From DATJLY01 sp963773665 (GTDB lineage Bacteria; Pseudomonadota; Alphaproteobacteria; ATCC43930; CGMCC-115725), in the NCBI GenBank assembly GCA_963773665.1, contig CAVZBZ010000009.1, positions 218,960-282,959 of the forward strand: DNA of 64,000 nt. Direction: 5' to 3'. Below are positions 8,724-17,990 of the stretch, in pieces. Under the pieces are notes generated by a model. The model ran no database searches. It was not told where the DNA came from and was given only the letters and a program-made list of their open reading frames with translations. How positions within the stretch are numbered: position 1 is the first letter of the stretch; each line of letters begins with the position of its first letter. The position numbers and the translations under genes are program-made.

Positions 8724-9590
8724 ATGACGCAGTATGCCTTCGCCTCGGCGCCGTTCGTGGTAGGCCAGGACCCGCCGGGCGGCGCCCGCGCGCGGACGGC
8801 CGAGGAAATGCTGTGTCCGGTCGTGCGCAACGATTGGGTCAACGGCGAATACAAGCACCTGGTGCTCGAGGCAGGGGACAAGGCGCTCGCCGCCAAGGCC
8901 GGGCAATTCTTCAACTGGCTCTGCCCCTCGCCCGACGACGGCGATCTGTGGCTGCGGCGCCCGCAAAGCATCTATCGCGTCGATCGCGCGGCAGGCCGCA
9001 TCGAGTTCCTGTACAAGACCGTCGGCCGCGGCACGTTCGGCGCGGCGCAACTGAAACCGGGCGACCGATTCAACATCGTCGGGCCCTTGGGCGTGGGTTT
9101 TCGGCTCGAGCCGGGATGGCGGCACATCGTCGTCTTGGGGCGCGGCGTAGGGCTTGCGACGCTCGCGCCCATCTCGGCGCTCGCGGGCGAGGCGGGGGTC
9201 GGCGTCACCGCGATCCTGTCGGCGCGCAGCCCCGATCTCGTCATGACCGGCGATCTCTTCCAAGAGATCGGCGCGCGCGTCCAACCCGTCTTGGACAGCG
9301 ACGGCTCGAGCGACGTGGCCAATGTCGAGGCGCTGATCCGAAAGCTCATCGCCGAGGGACGGGCCGATGCCTTCTTCACCTGCGGCTCGAACCGGCTGTT
9401 TCAGCTGATGAAGCGATTGGGCGCGGAGCACAACATTCCAGGCCAAGTGGCGATGGAGCAGGTCATGGCGTGCGGCCTCGGCCCTTGCTACGTCTGCGTC
9501 AAGGCGTTCGAGGTCGCGGGCCAAAAGATCCTGCGCCGCGTCTGCATCGAGGGGCCGGTGTTCGACATGCAGGAGGCGGTCGGATGGTAG
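8724..9590 (+). CDS. pyrK: Dihydroorotate dehydrogenase electron-transfer subunit (PyrK-type)
   Basis: The 288-residue ferredoxin-reductase-fold protein has the flavin motif RPQSIYRV, a glycine-rich nucleotide motif (GRGVGLATLAP), and a C-terminal [2Fe-2S] site. The cysteines lie in the pattern CGLGPCYVC followed by RVCIEGPVF, which matches the PyrK signature. PyrK carries electrons from the class 1B dihydroorotate dehydrogenase to NAD. Its stop codon overlaps the pyrD start (ATGGTAG), so the two subunits are translationally coupled. The ATG at 8724 is the first plausible start after the upstream repeat; the long open frame before it is not coding. Confidence 0.9.
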   Translation: MTQYAFASAPFVVGQDPPGGARARTAEEMLCPVVRNDWVNGEYKHLVLEAGDKALAAKAGQFFNWLCPSPDDGDLWLRRPQSIYRVDRAAGRIEFLYKTVGRGTFGAAQLKPGDRFNIVGPLGVGFRLEPGWRHIVVLGRGVGLATLAPISALAGEAGVGVTAILSARSPDLVMTGDLFQEIGARVQPVLDSDGSSDVANVEALIRKLIAEGRADAFFTCGSNRLFQLMKRLGAEHNIPGQVAMEQVMACGLGPCYVCVKAFEVAGQKILRRVCIEGPVFDMQEAVGW

Positions 9591-10531
9591 ATCTGTCGGT
9601 GCGGATCGGGTCCGTCACGCTGCCCAATCCGATCATGCCGGCCTCGGGCACGTTCTCGGCCGAGCTTGCGCAGGTGATGGATTTGAACCGCCTGGGCGCG
9701 CTCGTCACGAAATCGGTCTCGCGCGAATTCCGCGCCGGCAATCCGCCGCCGCGCATCGCCGAGGTCGAATGCGGCATGATCAACTCGATCGGGCTGCCGA
9801 CCAACGGCCTGCGCTATTTCCTCGAGCACCAGGTGCCCGAGTACAAGCAGTTCACCCCGCCGCTCGTCGCCAACATCACCTCGCAGGACCCTGCGGATTT
9901 CGCCGAGATGGCGCGCGAGGTTTCGATCCCCGAGGTGGCCGCGATCGAGCTCAACATCTCGTGCCCGACGCGCGCGCCCGGCGGCGGCAATTTCGCGTTG
10001 AACGAGGACCACACTTACACGGTTGTGAAGGGCGTGCGCGCCGCTACCGACAAGCCGATCTGGGCCAAGCTCTCGCCCAATGCCGGCGACATCGTTGCGA
10101 TTGCCGAGGCGGCCGAGCGCGCCGGTGCGGACGCGCTCGTCGTCTCGAACACGATTTTGGGCCTGAAGATCGATCTCGAGACTTTCCGGCCGGCAATCGG
10201 CAACAAGCTCGGCGGCATCTCGGGGCCGGGGGTGAAGCCCATCATCCTGCGCATGGTCTATCAATGCGCCCAGGCCGTCGAAATCCCGATCATCGGCTGC
10301 GGCGGCATCTGCAAGGCCGAGGATGTGGTCGAATACATGCTGGCGGGGGCAAGCGCGGTGATGGTGGGATATTTGACGTTCCGCAATCCCTCGGGCCTCG
10401 TGTCGCTGGTGGACGATCTTGCCGCGTGGTGCAGCCGCCGCGGCTTCGCGCGCGTTTCGGACCTCACCGGCGCCATGATCGACGAGCCGCCGCGCGAGAC
10501 CTTCGCCGCCGCCGCATCGCCCATCCGCTGA
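9584..10531 (+). CDS. pyrD: Dihydroorotate dehydrogenase, class 1B catalytic subunit
   Basis: The 315-residue FMN TIM-barrel enzyme oxidises dihydroorotate to orotate in pyrimidine synthesis. The N-terminal NPIMPASGTF motif and the active-site motif LNISCPT, with cysteine as the catalytic base, are features of the soluble class 1 enzymes; the membrane quinone-linked class 2 uses serine. The overlapping upstream pyrK defines it as the 1B, NAD-linked heterotetrameric form. The FMN phosphate region (GCGGI ... AGASAVMVG) is intact. pyrC follows after an 11-base gap. Confidence 0.92.
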   Translation: MVDLSVRIGSVTLPNPIMPASGTFSAELAQVMDLNRLGALVTKSVSREFRAGNPPPRIAEVECGMINSIGLPTNGLRYFLEHQVPEYKQFTPPLVANITSQDPADFAEMAREVSIPEVAAIELNISCPTRAPGGGNFALNEDHTYTVVKGVRAATDKPIWAKLSPNAGDIVAIAEAAERAGADALVVSNTILGLKIDLETFRPAIGNKLGGISGPGVKPIILRMVYQCAQAVEIPIIGCGGICKAEDVVEYMLAGASAVMVGYLTFRNPSGLVSLVDDLAAWCSRRGFARVSDLTGAMIDEPPRETFAAAASPIR

Positions 10532-10542
10532 AAGCTTGCGCG

Positions 10543-11592
10543 ATGGCGGAGCGCATCACCCTCCGGCGCCCCGACGACTGGCACCTGCACGTGCGCGACG
10601 GCGCCATGCTGAAGGCGACCCTGCCGTTCTCGGCGCGAACCTTCGGGCGCGGCATCATCATGCCCAATCTCGTGCCGCCGGTGATCAGCGTGGCGGATGC
10701 CGTCGCTTACCGCGCCAGGCTTCTGGCGGCGCTGCCCGAAGGTTCGGCGTTCGAGCCGCTCATGACCTGCTACATGACCGACGAGACCAGCCCCGACGAG
10801 GTCGAGCGCGGTTTTGGCGAGCGCGTCTTCACGGCCGTAAAAATCTACCCGGCGCATGCCACGACATATTCCGCTGCGGGCGTCACCGATTTCCGCAGGA
10901 TCAGGCCCGTGCTCGCGCGCATGGAAAAAATCGGCATGCCGCTGCTCATCCACGGCGAGGAGGCCGATCCGGCGATCGACGTGTTCGACCGCGAGGCGGT
11001 GTTCATCGAGCGCTGGCTCACGCACTGGCTCAAGGATTTTCCCGGCCTCAAGATGGTGCTGGAGCATATCTCGACCGCGATCGCCGTCGATTTCGTGCGC
11101 AGCGCCGCACCGCAACTGGGCGCCACCATCACGCCCTATCATTTGATGCTGACCCGCACCGACATGCTTGGCTGGGGCATCAAGCCCTATTTCTATTGCA
11201 TGCCGGTCCTGAAGCGCGAGCGCGACCGGCTGGCGCTGCGCAGGGCTGCCACCTCGGGCGATCCGTGCTTCTTCCTCGGCACCGATTCGGCGCCGCACCC
11301 GGTTGCGAAAAAGCTCGATCCGACCGGCATTCCGGGCCTGTTCAATTCCCCGGTCGCGATCGAATCCTATGCCCAGGTATTCGAGGAGGAGGGCGCGCTC
11401 GGAAAACTCGAGGCGTTCGCCTCCTTGAACGGTCCGCGCCATTACGGCCTGCCGGTGAACGCCGACACCATCACGCTCGAAGCAAGCCCCTGGACTGCGC
11501 CCGCGGAGGTTCGGGTCGAAGGCCCCGATGGCCGCGCGCTCGTCCACCGCGGCGGCGAACAGATAAGCTGGCGCGTCGTAGACTCTATTTGA
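10543..11592 (+). CDS. pyrC: Dihydroorotase
   Basis: The 349-residue amidohydrolase carries the zinc motif DWHLHVRDG at its start, the carboxylated-lysine region (VKIYPAH), the later histidines (LIHGE, LEHIS) and the aspartate in GTDSAPH. Length and motifs fit the class II (E. coli PyrC) type, which cyclises carbamoyl-aspartate to dihydroorotate, the step just before PyrD. No good ribosome site precedes the ATG at 10543, but the gene lies 11 bases after pyrD and is likely coupled to it. The 3' end overlaps the convergent LLM gene by 8 bases. Confidence 0.95.
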   Translation: MAERITLRRPDDWHLHVRDGAMLKATLPFSARTFGRGIIMPNLVPPVISVADAVAYRARLLAALPEGSAFEPLMTCYMTDETSPDEVERGFGERVFTAVKIYPAHATTYSAAGVTDFRRIRPVLARMEKIGMPLLIHGEEADPAIDVFDREAVFIERWLTHWLKDFPGLKMVLEHISTAIAVDFVRSAAPQLGATITPYHLMLTRTDMLGWGIKPYFYCMPVLKRERDRLALRRAATSGDPCFFLGTDSAPHPVAKKLDPTGIPGLFNSPVAIESYAQVFEEEGALGKLEAFASLNGPRHYGLPVNADTITLEASPWTAPAEVRVEGPDGRALVHRGGEQISWRVVDSI

Positions 11593-12685
11593 ACGCCGGG
11601 ATCACTTCCTTGCCGAGGAGCCGCACCGACTTCAGCGCGAGCTCTTTCGGCATGCGGCCGATTTCGTGGTTGCCGCAGATGATGTCGTAGCCGATCAGCT
11701 TCTTGCCCGCTTCGAGTTTGCGGATCACCGTCTCGGGCGATCCGACGATGGCGAGGCCGTTGTCGATGTTGTATTCCCAGCTCTCGCCGGCCTTGCGGAT
11801 CGCCTCGCCGCGCGCGGCGTCGTCGGGGCGGAGACTGTCGCGTCCCATGCCGCGCGCATGCGTGCCCCAGCCGATGCGCGTCTTCTCGATCGGGCCGCCG
11901 CCCACCGGCACCGCGCCGCCTTGGCGCCCCAGGAGATAGGGCTCGCATTCCGCGCGCGCCTTTTCGTCGGTCTCGGCGACATGGATCTGGCGCTGCAGGA
12001 AGACGCGCGGCATCGGCCCCGGATGATTGCACTCGCGCCAGATCTTCCGATAGAGGTCGAACTTCTTTGCCACCACCGCGTCGATATCGAGATTCTGCGA
12101 CACGTGATAGTTGTTGCGCGCGGCGAATTCGATGGCGGCATCGCTGTGCACGGCGGCCCAGATCGGCGGATAGGGTTTTTGGAACGGCTTCGGCTGCGGC
12201 AGCGCCTCGTCGAAGCGGAAATATTTCCCTTCGAACGTCACCTCGTCCTGCGTCCAGGCGCGCTTGACGATGTCCAAAACCTCGCCCGCCATCGCCGCGC
12301 GCTGGTAATAATCGACGCCCCAGCGGATGAATTCGTGCTCGTGCACGCCGATGCCGGTGCCGAACTCGACCCGCCCGCGCGACAGATGGTCGAGCATCGC
12401 CACTTCCTGCGCCAGGCGGATCGGGTGATAGAACGGCAGCTGCCACATCATCGCGCCGATGCGCAGGCGCGATGTGGCGCGCGCCACGGCGGTCAGATAG
12501 ACGGTCGGCGCCGTGATGCGGCCGATGGGCGAATTCTGATGCTCGATCACGAAATAGGAGTGGTAGCCCAGCTCCTCGATCTCGCGCGCGAGCCTGATGT
12601 GCTCCTCATAGATGTCGGCCATCGGCACCGCTTGCTCGGAATACCCGCCGACCGCGTCCCACATGGCGAAATCGAGCCTGGCCAT
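11585..12685 (-). CDS. LLM-class flavin-dependent oxidoreductase
   Basis: The 366-residue bacterial-luciferase-like (TIM-barrel) monooxygenase has the usual landmarks: a conserved YHSYFVIEHQ stretch, RLRIGAMMW, the GRVEFGTGIGVHEHEF block and a C-terminal region that starts SPETVIRKLE. Enzymes of this type use reduced flavin and oxygen on diverse aldehydes, sulfonates or xenobiotics; the substrate is unknown. It is a single gene, convergent with pyrC and divergent from the TcuA-like gene, with a palindromic repeat in between. Confidence 0.82.
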   Translation of the reverse strand: MARLDFAMWDAVGGYSEQAVPMADIYEEHIRLAREIEELGYHSYFVIEHQNSPIGRITAPTVYLTAVARATSRLRIGAMMWQLPFYHPIRLAQEVAMLDHLSRGRVEFGTGIGVHEHEFIRWGVDYYQRAAMAGEVLDIVKRAWTQDEVTFEGKYFRFDEALPQPKPFQKPYPPIWAAVHSDAAIEFAARNNYHVSQNLDIDAVVAKKFDLYRKIWRECNHPGPMPRVFLQRQIHVAETDEKARAECEPYLLGRQGGAVPVGGGPIEKTRIGWGTHARGMGRDSLRPDDAARGEAIRKAGESWEYNIDNGLAIVGSPETVIRKLEAGKKLIGYDIICGNHEIGRMPKELALKSVRLLGKEVIPAFK

Positions 12686-12734
12686 CGCTTCTTCCCATCC
12701 AAACAGGTTTCGCCCGGTTATACGCCAAGACCAC

Positions 12735-12804
12735 TGTCATTGCGAGGCGCTGCAAGGCGCCGAAGCAATCTGCCGGAGATTGCTTCGCTGCGCTCGCAAT
12801 GACA
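12735..12804. repeat. TCATTGCGAG-family palindrome, copy 1
   Basis: The 70-base palindrome has arm ends TGTCATTGCGAG (12735-12746) and CTCGCAATGACA (12793-12804). The inner pair GAAGCAATCT / AGATTGCTTC surrounds a 5-base centre. Copies at 42444-42513 and 48409-48480 hold the same half-units in the opposite order. It lies in the divergent spacer ahead of the TcuA-like gene. Confidence 0.9.
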
Positions 12805-12830
12805 AACTCGGGCGGCAAAGGAGGATCGGG

Positions 12831-14312
12831 ATGCAGCAGTACGACGTCGTGGTGGTGGGCGCGGGCAACGCGGCATTTTGCGCGGCGCTTGCGGCGCAGG
12901 AGGCGGGCGCCTCGGTGGTGATGCTCGAGGCCGCGCCCAAGGACGAAGCGGGCGGCAACAGCCGCTTCACCGCCGGCTCGATGCGCATCGTCTATAACGG
13001 CGTCGACGACATCAAGACGCTCATCCCCGACCTCACCGAACAGGAAATCGCCACCTCCGATTTCGGCACCTACACGAAGGACCAGTTCTTCGACGACATG
13101 GCGCGCGTGACGCAGTACCGCGCCAATCCCGATCTCGTCGAGCTGCTGGTGACGCAAAGTTTTCCGGCAGCGAACTGGATGCGCGAGAAGGGCGTGCGCT
13201 TCGTGCCGATCTACGGCCGCCAGGCATTTCGCATCGAGGGCCGTTTCAAGTTCTGGGGCGGCCTCACCGTCGAATCGGTGGGCGGCGGCCCCGGCCTCGT
13301 CGAGCAGCTGACGAATGCGGCGACGCGCCGCGGCATCGAGCTGCGTTATGGCGCGCGCGCGACCGACCTCATCGTCGAAAAGGGCGCGGTGAAGGGCGTG
13401 CGCGTCCGCTCGGGCGGCGAGACGGAGGAGCTGCGCGGCCGCGCGGTCGTGCTCGCGTGCGGCGGGTTCGAGGCCAATCCCGAATGGCGCACGCGCTACC
13501 TGGGCCCCGGCTGGGACCTCGCCAAGGTGCGCGGCTCGCGCTTCAACGCCGGCGACGGCATCCGCATGGCGCTGGCGATCGGCGCCAGCCCGTGCGGCAA
13601 CTGGTCCGGCTGCCACGCCGTCGGCTGGGACATGAACGCTCCCGAATTCGGCGACCTCGCCGTCGGCGACCAGTTCCAGAAGCACTCCTATCCCTTCTCC
13701 GTCATGGTGAATGCGAAGGGCGAGCGCTTCGTCGACGAGGGCGCCGATTTCCGCAACTACACTTATGCGAAATACGGCCGCGTCATCCTCGAGCAGCCGG
13801 CGCAGTTCGCCTGGCAGATCTTCGACAGGAAGGTGAAGCACCTGCAGCGCGACGAATACAACATCCGCCGCATCACCAAGGTGACGGCCGCGACGCTCGA
13901 GGAGCTGGCCCAGAAACTCGACGGCGTCGATGCGGCGCAGTTCCTCAAAACCATCGCCGCCTATAACAAGGCCGTGCGCACCGACGTGCCCTTCAACCCC
14001 AACGTCAAGGACGGCCGCCGCACCGAGGGTCTCGCGATCCCGAAATCGAACTGGGCCAACACGATCGACGAGCCGCCGTTCGAAGGCTACGGCGTGACCT
14101 GCGGTTTGACATTCACCTTCGGCGGCCTGCGCATCACCACCGACGGCGAAGTCGTCGATCTCGATTTCAAGCCGATCCCCGGCCTTTATGCCGCGGGCGA
14201 GCTGGTCGGCGGCCTGTTTTATTTCAACTATCCCGGCGGCTCCGGTCTGACCTCGGGCGCCGTCTTCGGCCGCATCGCAGGCGCGTCCGCCGGCCGCGCC
14301 GTGAAGGGGTAG
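12831..14312 (+). CDS. tcuA: FAD-dependent tricarballylate dehydrogenase-like flavoprotein
   Basis: The 493-residue flavoprotein of the fumarate reductase/succinate dehydrogenase superfamily has an N-terminal dinucleotide motif (VVGAGNAAFCAALAAQEAG), the FAD-domain segment VVLACGGFEANPEW, and a C-terminal AAGELVGGLFYFNYPGGSG closure. The sequence resembles TcuA, which oxidises tricarballylate to cis-aconitate, but related enzymes act on other dicarboxylates and 3-ketosteroids. No tcuB or tcuC partner is nearby, so the substrate is uncertain. A strong AAGGAGG site precedes the ATG at 12831. Confidence 0.75.
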   Translation: MQQYDVVVVGAGNAAFCAALAAQEAGASVVMLEAAPKDEAGGNSRFTAGSMRIVYNGVDDIKTLIPDLTEQEIATSDFGTYTKDQFFDDMARVTQYRANPDLVELLVTQSFPAANWMREKGVRFVPIYGRQAFRIEGRFKFWGGLTVESVGGGPGLVEQLTNAATRRGIELRYGARATDLIVEKGAVKGVRVRSGGETEELRGRAVVLACGGFEANPEWRTRYLGPGWDLAKVRGSRFNAGDGIRMALAIGASPCGNWSGCHAVGWDMNAPEFGDLAVGDQFQKHSYPFSVMVNAKGERFVDEGADFRNYTYAKYGRVILEQPAQFAWQIFDRKVKHLQRDEYNIRRITKVTAATLEELAQKLDGVDAAQFLKTIAAYNKAVRTDVPFNPNVKDGRRTEGLAIPKSNWANTIDEPPFEGYGVTCGLTFTFGGLRITTDGEVVDLDFKPIPGLYAAGELVGGLFYFNYPGGSGLTSGAVFGRIAGASAGRAVKG

Positions 14313-14327
14313 GAATACGAATAGGAA

Positions 14328-15059
14328 TTACCGCGCCGCCTCGCCGGCGTGGCGGCGCAGGAACCGGTCGAGGCGCTCGAACGCCATGTCGGCGACGATG
14401 GCGAAGAGCGCGACGACCACGGCGCCCTCGATGACGTAGGGCAGCTTGTCGCCGACCAGCCCGTCGATGATCGGCGTCCCCAGCGTCACCGCGCCCACGG
14501 TCGAGCCGATCGTCGCCGTGCCGATCGAGATCACGACCGACGTGCGGATGCCGGCGAGGATCACCGGGGCGGCGAGCGGCAGCTCCACATCGCGCAGGAT
14601 CTGCCACGGCGAAAGCCCCATGCCTTGCGCCGCCTCGCGCACCGAGTTTGGCACGCCTTCGAGCCCCGCGATCACGTTGGCGATGACCGGCAGGAAGCCG
14701 TAGAGCGCCAGCGCCACGAAGGTGGGCAAGTCGCCATAGCCCAAGGCCGGCACCGCGATGGCGAGCACGGCGACCGGCGGAAAGGTCTGGCCGATGGTCG
14801 AGACGGCGCCGAGGATCGGGCGGAAATCGCGGCCGGCGGCCCTTGTCGCGAAGATGCCGAGCGCGAGCGCCGCGGCTGTTGCGGCGGCGCTCGCCGCTGC
14901 CACGATCTCGGCATGCGACAGGAGCAGCGCCGGAAACGACGCGAAGCCATAGATGGGCGGCACGACATCGGGCCATGCCCAGGCGAACAGCGGCGCGAGC
15001 GCGGGCATGAAGACCGTGACGAGCGCGAACGCGATGCAGAGCGCCGCGAGCGCCATCAC
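14328..15059 (-). CDS. Quaternary-amine-type ABC transporter permease
   Basis: The 243-residue integral membrane protein has about six segments and a BPD_transp_1 permease loop (EGVPNSVREAAQGMGLSP). It is the last gene of the four-gene OpuC/OsmF-like transporter. The GTG at 15059 overlaps the ATPase stop by four bases; the ATG at 15056 is an equally possible start. With the longer permease encoded by 15973-17103 it would form a heterodimeric channel. Substrates of the family are glycine betaine, choline, carnitine or similar osmolytes. Confidence 0.85.
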   Translation of the reverse strand: MMALAALCIAFALVTVFMPALAPLFAWAWPDVVPPIYGFASFPALLLSHAEIVAAASAAATAAALALGIFATRAAGRDFRPILGAVSTIGQTFPPVAVLAIAVPALGYGDLPTFVALALYGFLPVIANVIAGLEGVPNSVREAAQGMGLSPWQILRDVELPLAAPVILAGIRTSVVISIGTATIGSTVGAVTLGTPIIDGLVGDKLPYVIEGAVVVALFAIVADMAFERLDRFLRRHAGEAAR

Positions 15060-15976
15060 CGCACCAGGTCGGAGAGCGCGACCGAGCCGCCGGGCGCGCC
15101 GTTCGCGCCCTTGACCGGCAGCCGGTCGGTGTGGCGCACCACCATCTCAGACAGCGCCTCGGCGAGCGAGGCCGAGGGCTCGAGCGGCTCGCCGGATAAA
15201 GCGGGCTCGACGCGAATGCGCTCGGCGACGCGGCGCACGCCGAGCAGCTTCAGGCCGAGCGATGCGCCGCCGGTGAAGGCGCGCACGAAGTCGGACGCAG
15301 GCCGCTCCAGAATGTCTATGGGCGCGCCCAACTGCACGAGCCGTCCCTCGTGCATGATCGCGATCGTGTCGGCCAGGTCGAGCGCCATGTCGATGTCGTG
15401 CGTCACGAACAGGATCGTCTTCTTCGTGCGCCGGTGGATGAGCGCCAGCTCTTTCGCCAGCGCCGCGCGCGTCAGCGGGTCGAGCGCGCCGAACGGCTCG
15501 TCCATCAGGAGCAGCTCGGGATCGGCGGCGAGCGCGCGGGCGACGCCGACTCTCTGCTGCTGCCCGCCGGAAAGCTCGCGCGGCAAGCGCCCCGCATGAC
15601 CGGGATCGAGTCCCATGAGTGCCACGAGTTCGGCGACGCGCGCCGATATCTTCGCCTCGCTCCAGCCGAGAAGGCGCGGCACGGTGGCGATGTTCTGGAA
15701 TACGGTCCAGTGCGGGAAAAGCCCGATCGACTGGATGACATAGCCAATGCGCCGGCGCAGCGCCTCGGGCGGAAGCGCGCCGATGTCCGTGCCGCCGACG
15801 CGGATCGCGCCGCTCGTCAGCGGCAGAAGCCGGTTGATGAGCTTCAAGGTCGTCGATTTCCCCGCGCCCGAGGACCCGACGAGCGCGCAGAACGCGCCCG
15901 CCGGCACGCAAAAACTCACATCGTCGACGACGCGCCGCCCGCCGGTGCTCCGCACCACGTTCTCGAGCTCGATCAT
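15056..15976 (-). CDS. Quaternary-amine-type ABC transporter ATP-binding protein
   Basis: The 306-residue ATPase has Walker A (GSSGAGKST), Q-loop (GYVIQSIGLFPH), signature LSGGQQQRVGVARAL, Walker B (LLLMDEPFGALD) and the H-loop (FVTHD). A C-terminal extension of about 60 residues carries a short regulatory segment, only about half of a CBS pair, as in OpuCA/ProV-like proteins. The IQSIGLFPHWTV wording is typical of the glycine-betaine/osmoprotectant subgroup. It overlaps both flanking permease genes by four bases. Confidence 0.92.
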   Translation of the reverse strand: MIELENVVRSTGGRRVVDDVSFCVPAGAFCALVGSSGAGKSTTLKLINRLLPLTSGAIRVGGTDIGALPPEALRRRIGYVIQSIGLFPHWTVFQNIATVPRLLGWSEAKISARVAELVALMGLDPGHAGRLPRELSGGQQQRVGVARALAADPELLLMDEPFGALDPLTRAALAKELALIHRRTKKTILFVTHDIDMALDLADTIAIMHEGRLVQLGAPIDILERPASDFVRAFTGGASLGLKLLGVRRVAERIRVEPALSGEPLEPSASLAEALSEMVVRHTDRLPVKGANGAPGGSVALSDLVR

Positions 15977-17103
15977 CCGCGTCTCCGTCCCATTCGTTCG
16001 ACCATCATCGCCAGCACGAAGTCCGCCGCAAGCGCAAGCCCGATCGTCGGCACCGCGCCCAGCAGCACGAGATCGATGGCGTATTGCCCGATGCCTTGGA
16101 AGATGAAGGTGCCGAGTCCGCCCGCGCCGATGAGCGCCGCAACCGCGGCAAGGCCGATCGTCTGCACCACGACGATCCGCAGCCCCGCCACGAAGACCGG
16201 CAATCCCAGCGGCAGCTCGACCCGCCAGAAGATCTGCGGCGGCGTCATGCCCATGCCGGTGGCCGCTTCGACCGAAGCCGGATCGGCGCTCAGAATTCCT
16301 GCCTGCGTGTTCCGCGCGACCGGCAGCAGCGCGTACAGCGTGAGCGCGATGATCGCCGGCGCGGGCCCGACGCCTGACAATCCGAGCGCGGCGAGCGGCG
16401 CGATGAGCAGGCCGAAGAGTGCCACCGAGGGCACCGTCTCGACCATGTTGAGCGCGGCGAAGAGCGGCCCGCGCGCGCCGGGCCGGCGCGCCGCCAAAAT
16501 GCCGAGCGGCACGCCGATGATGAGCGCGGGTGCCACCGAGCCCAGCACCAGCGCGCAATGCCGCGCGAGCTCGCTCGCGAACGCGTCGCGCCGGACCATG
16601 TATTCGCGCGCGAGCGAAAGCGCATCGAGCCGCCCGCCTGCGGCGAGCGCCGTGACGCACGCGGCCAGCGCCGCCGCGACACAGAAGCGCAGCGCGGGAC
16701 TTGCGCGCAGCCGCTGCAGCGCATCGACCACGGCGAGTGCCGCGCACAGGCCCGATATCCAGAACGCGGCGCCAAGTCCCACGCGCGCTGCTGGAGGGGC
16801 GTGCGCCGCAAACTCGCGCGCGGCCGTGCCGGCCGTGTCGATGACAAGCAGCAGGAGGAGCGAGGCGGCTGCGATCACTGCCGCCGAAATTCTCTTTCCT
16901 GCCGGCAGAAATGCCGCGGCGGCGAGTGCCGCGCAAAGTCCGGCGACGCCGCCGGCGCGCACCATTCCGGCGGCACGCCACAGCAGGACGGGTGCGCCTG
17001 ACACGAGCCGATTGGGCGCATGCGTGACGAAGCCTGCGGTGAGAAGCGCGAGCGCGGCGGCGCATGCCAGCACGAGCAGCGCGGCGTTCCGCGGCGCCCT
17101 CAC
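15973..17103 (-). CDS. Quaternary-amine-type ABC transporter permease with membrane N-terminal extension
   Basis: The 376-residue protein starts at the GTG at 17103, which overlaps the binding-protein stop (GTGA). The C-terminal ~210 residues are a standard permease with the loop DPASVEAATGMGMTPP. The N-terminal ~160 residues add four or five more hydrophobic segments, a layout seen in some OpuCB-like proteins. The extension may anchor or regulate the channel. A PASVEAATGMGM-type EAA motif shows it contacts the ATPase. Confidence 0.85.
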   Translation of the reverse strand: MRAPRNAALLVLACAAALALLTAGFVTHAPNRLVSGAPVLLWRAAGMVRAGGVAGLCAALAAAAFLPAGKRISAAVIAAASLLLLLVIDTAGTAAREFAAHAPPAARVGLGAAFWISGLCAALAVVDALQRLRASPALRFCVAAALAACVTALAAGGRLDALSLAREYMVRRDAFASELARHCALVLGSVAPALIIGVPLGILAARRPGARGPLFAALNMVETVPSVALFGLLIAPLAALGLSGVGPAPAIIALTLYALLPVARNTQAGILSADPASVEAATGMGMTPPQIFWRVELPLGLPVFVAGLRIVVVQTIGLAAVAALIGAGGLGTFIFQGIGQYAIDLVLLGAVPTIGLALAADFVLAMMVERMGRRRG

Positions 17104-17888
17104 TTGAGGAAGCCTTGCGCCGCGAGGTAATCCTTCGCCACCGCGCGCGCGTCGCTTCCCTCGACCGCGATCTCGGCATTGAGCTTTTGCAGCCGCGCCA
17201 AGGTCAGCGACCGGAACGCGGGGTCGAGCAGCGACGATATCCCGGGATGCGCCGCCAGCACCGCCGCGCGCACGACCGGCGCCGGCTCGTACACCACCTC
17301 CGCGCCCTTGTCGTCGGCGAGCACGGCAAGGCCCAGCGCCGCGAGCGAGCCGTCGGTGCCGTAGGCCATCGCCGCATTGACGCCCGAGACGCCCTCGGAC
17401 GCCGCGCGGATCGTCGCTGCCGTGTCGCCGCCCGCCAGCACCAGCAGCTGGCTCTGCCCGAGCGCGAAGCCATAGGTCTTCTCGAACGCCGGGAGTCCGC
17501 CCGGGCTTTCGACGAACTCGGCCGACGCCGCGAGCCTGACCCTGCCGCCCGCGGCGACATAACGGGAGAAACCTTCAAGTGTCGTGCCCGTGCGGGCCGC
17601 AAGATCCTGCCGCGCGGCGATCGCCCAGGTGTTGTTGGCAGGCGCCGGCGCGAGCCAGACGAGGCCGTTCTGCTCGCGGTCGAGCCGGCGCACCTCGTCA
17701 TATCCGGCGGCGGCGTCCTTCCAGACGGGATCGTCCTCGCGCTTGAAGAAGCGCGCGCCGTTGCCGGTGTATTCGGGATAGATGTCGATCGCGCCGGCGA
17801 GGATGGCGCTTCGCACGATGTTGGTGGGGCCAAGCCCGATGCGGCTTTCGACCGCGAGGCCGCCGCGCTCGAGCAGCAGCGCGATCAT
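17100..17888 (-). CDS. Quaternary-amine ABC transporter substrate-binding protein, 5' end frameshifted
   Basis: The open frame gives 262 residues of an OpuAC/OsmF-type binding protein (IYPEYTGNG, NNTWAIA, AMAYGTDGSLAALGL). The family's conserved start (ADTITVGSKIDTEGALLGN) continues in the same frame upstream of the ATG at 17888, but that stretch has no ATG, GTG or TTG. A signal-peptide-like run (AAALLLLALAPAACA) lies just upstream in another frame at about 17945-17985. One extra base near 17945-17950 would account for this. The functional gene therefore probably began near 17990, right after the PIG-L stop. As given, the protein lacks a signal peptide and would not reach the periplasm. Confidence 0.75.
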   Translation of the reverse strand: MIALLLERGGLAVESRIGLGPTNIVRSAILAGAIDIYPEYTGNGARFFKREDDPVWKDAAAGYDEVRRLDREQNGLVWLAPAPANNTWAIAARQDLAARTGTTLEGFSRYVAAGGRVRLAASAEFVESPGGLPAFEKTYGFALGQSQLLVLAGGDTAATIRAASEGVSGVNAAMAYGTDGSLAALGLAVLADDKGAEVVYEPAPVVRAAVLAAHPGISSLLDPAFRSLTLARLQKLNAEIAVEGSDARAVAKDYLAAQGFLK

Positions 17889-17990
17889 GTTGCCGAGGAG
17901 CGCGCCCTCGGTGTCGATCTTGGAGCCGACGGTGATCGTGTCGGCCGGCGCAGGCTGCCGGCGCCAGCGCGAGCAGCAGAAGCGCAGCGG

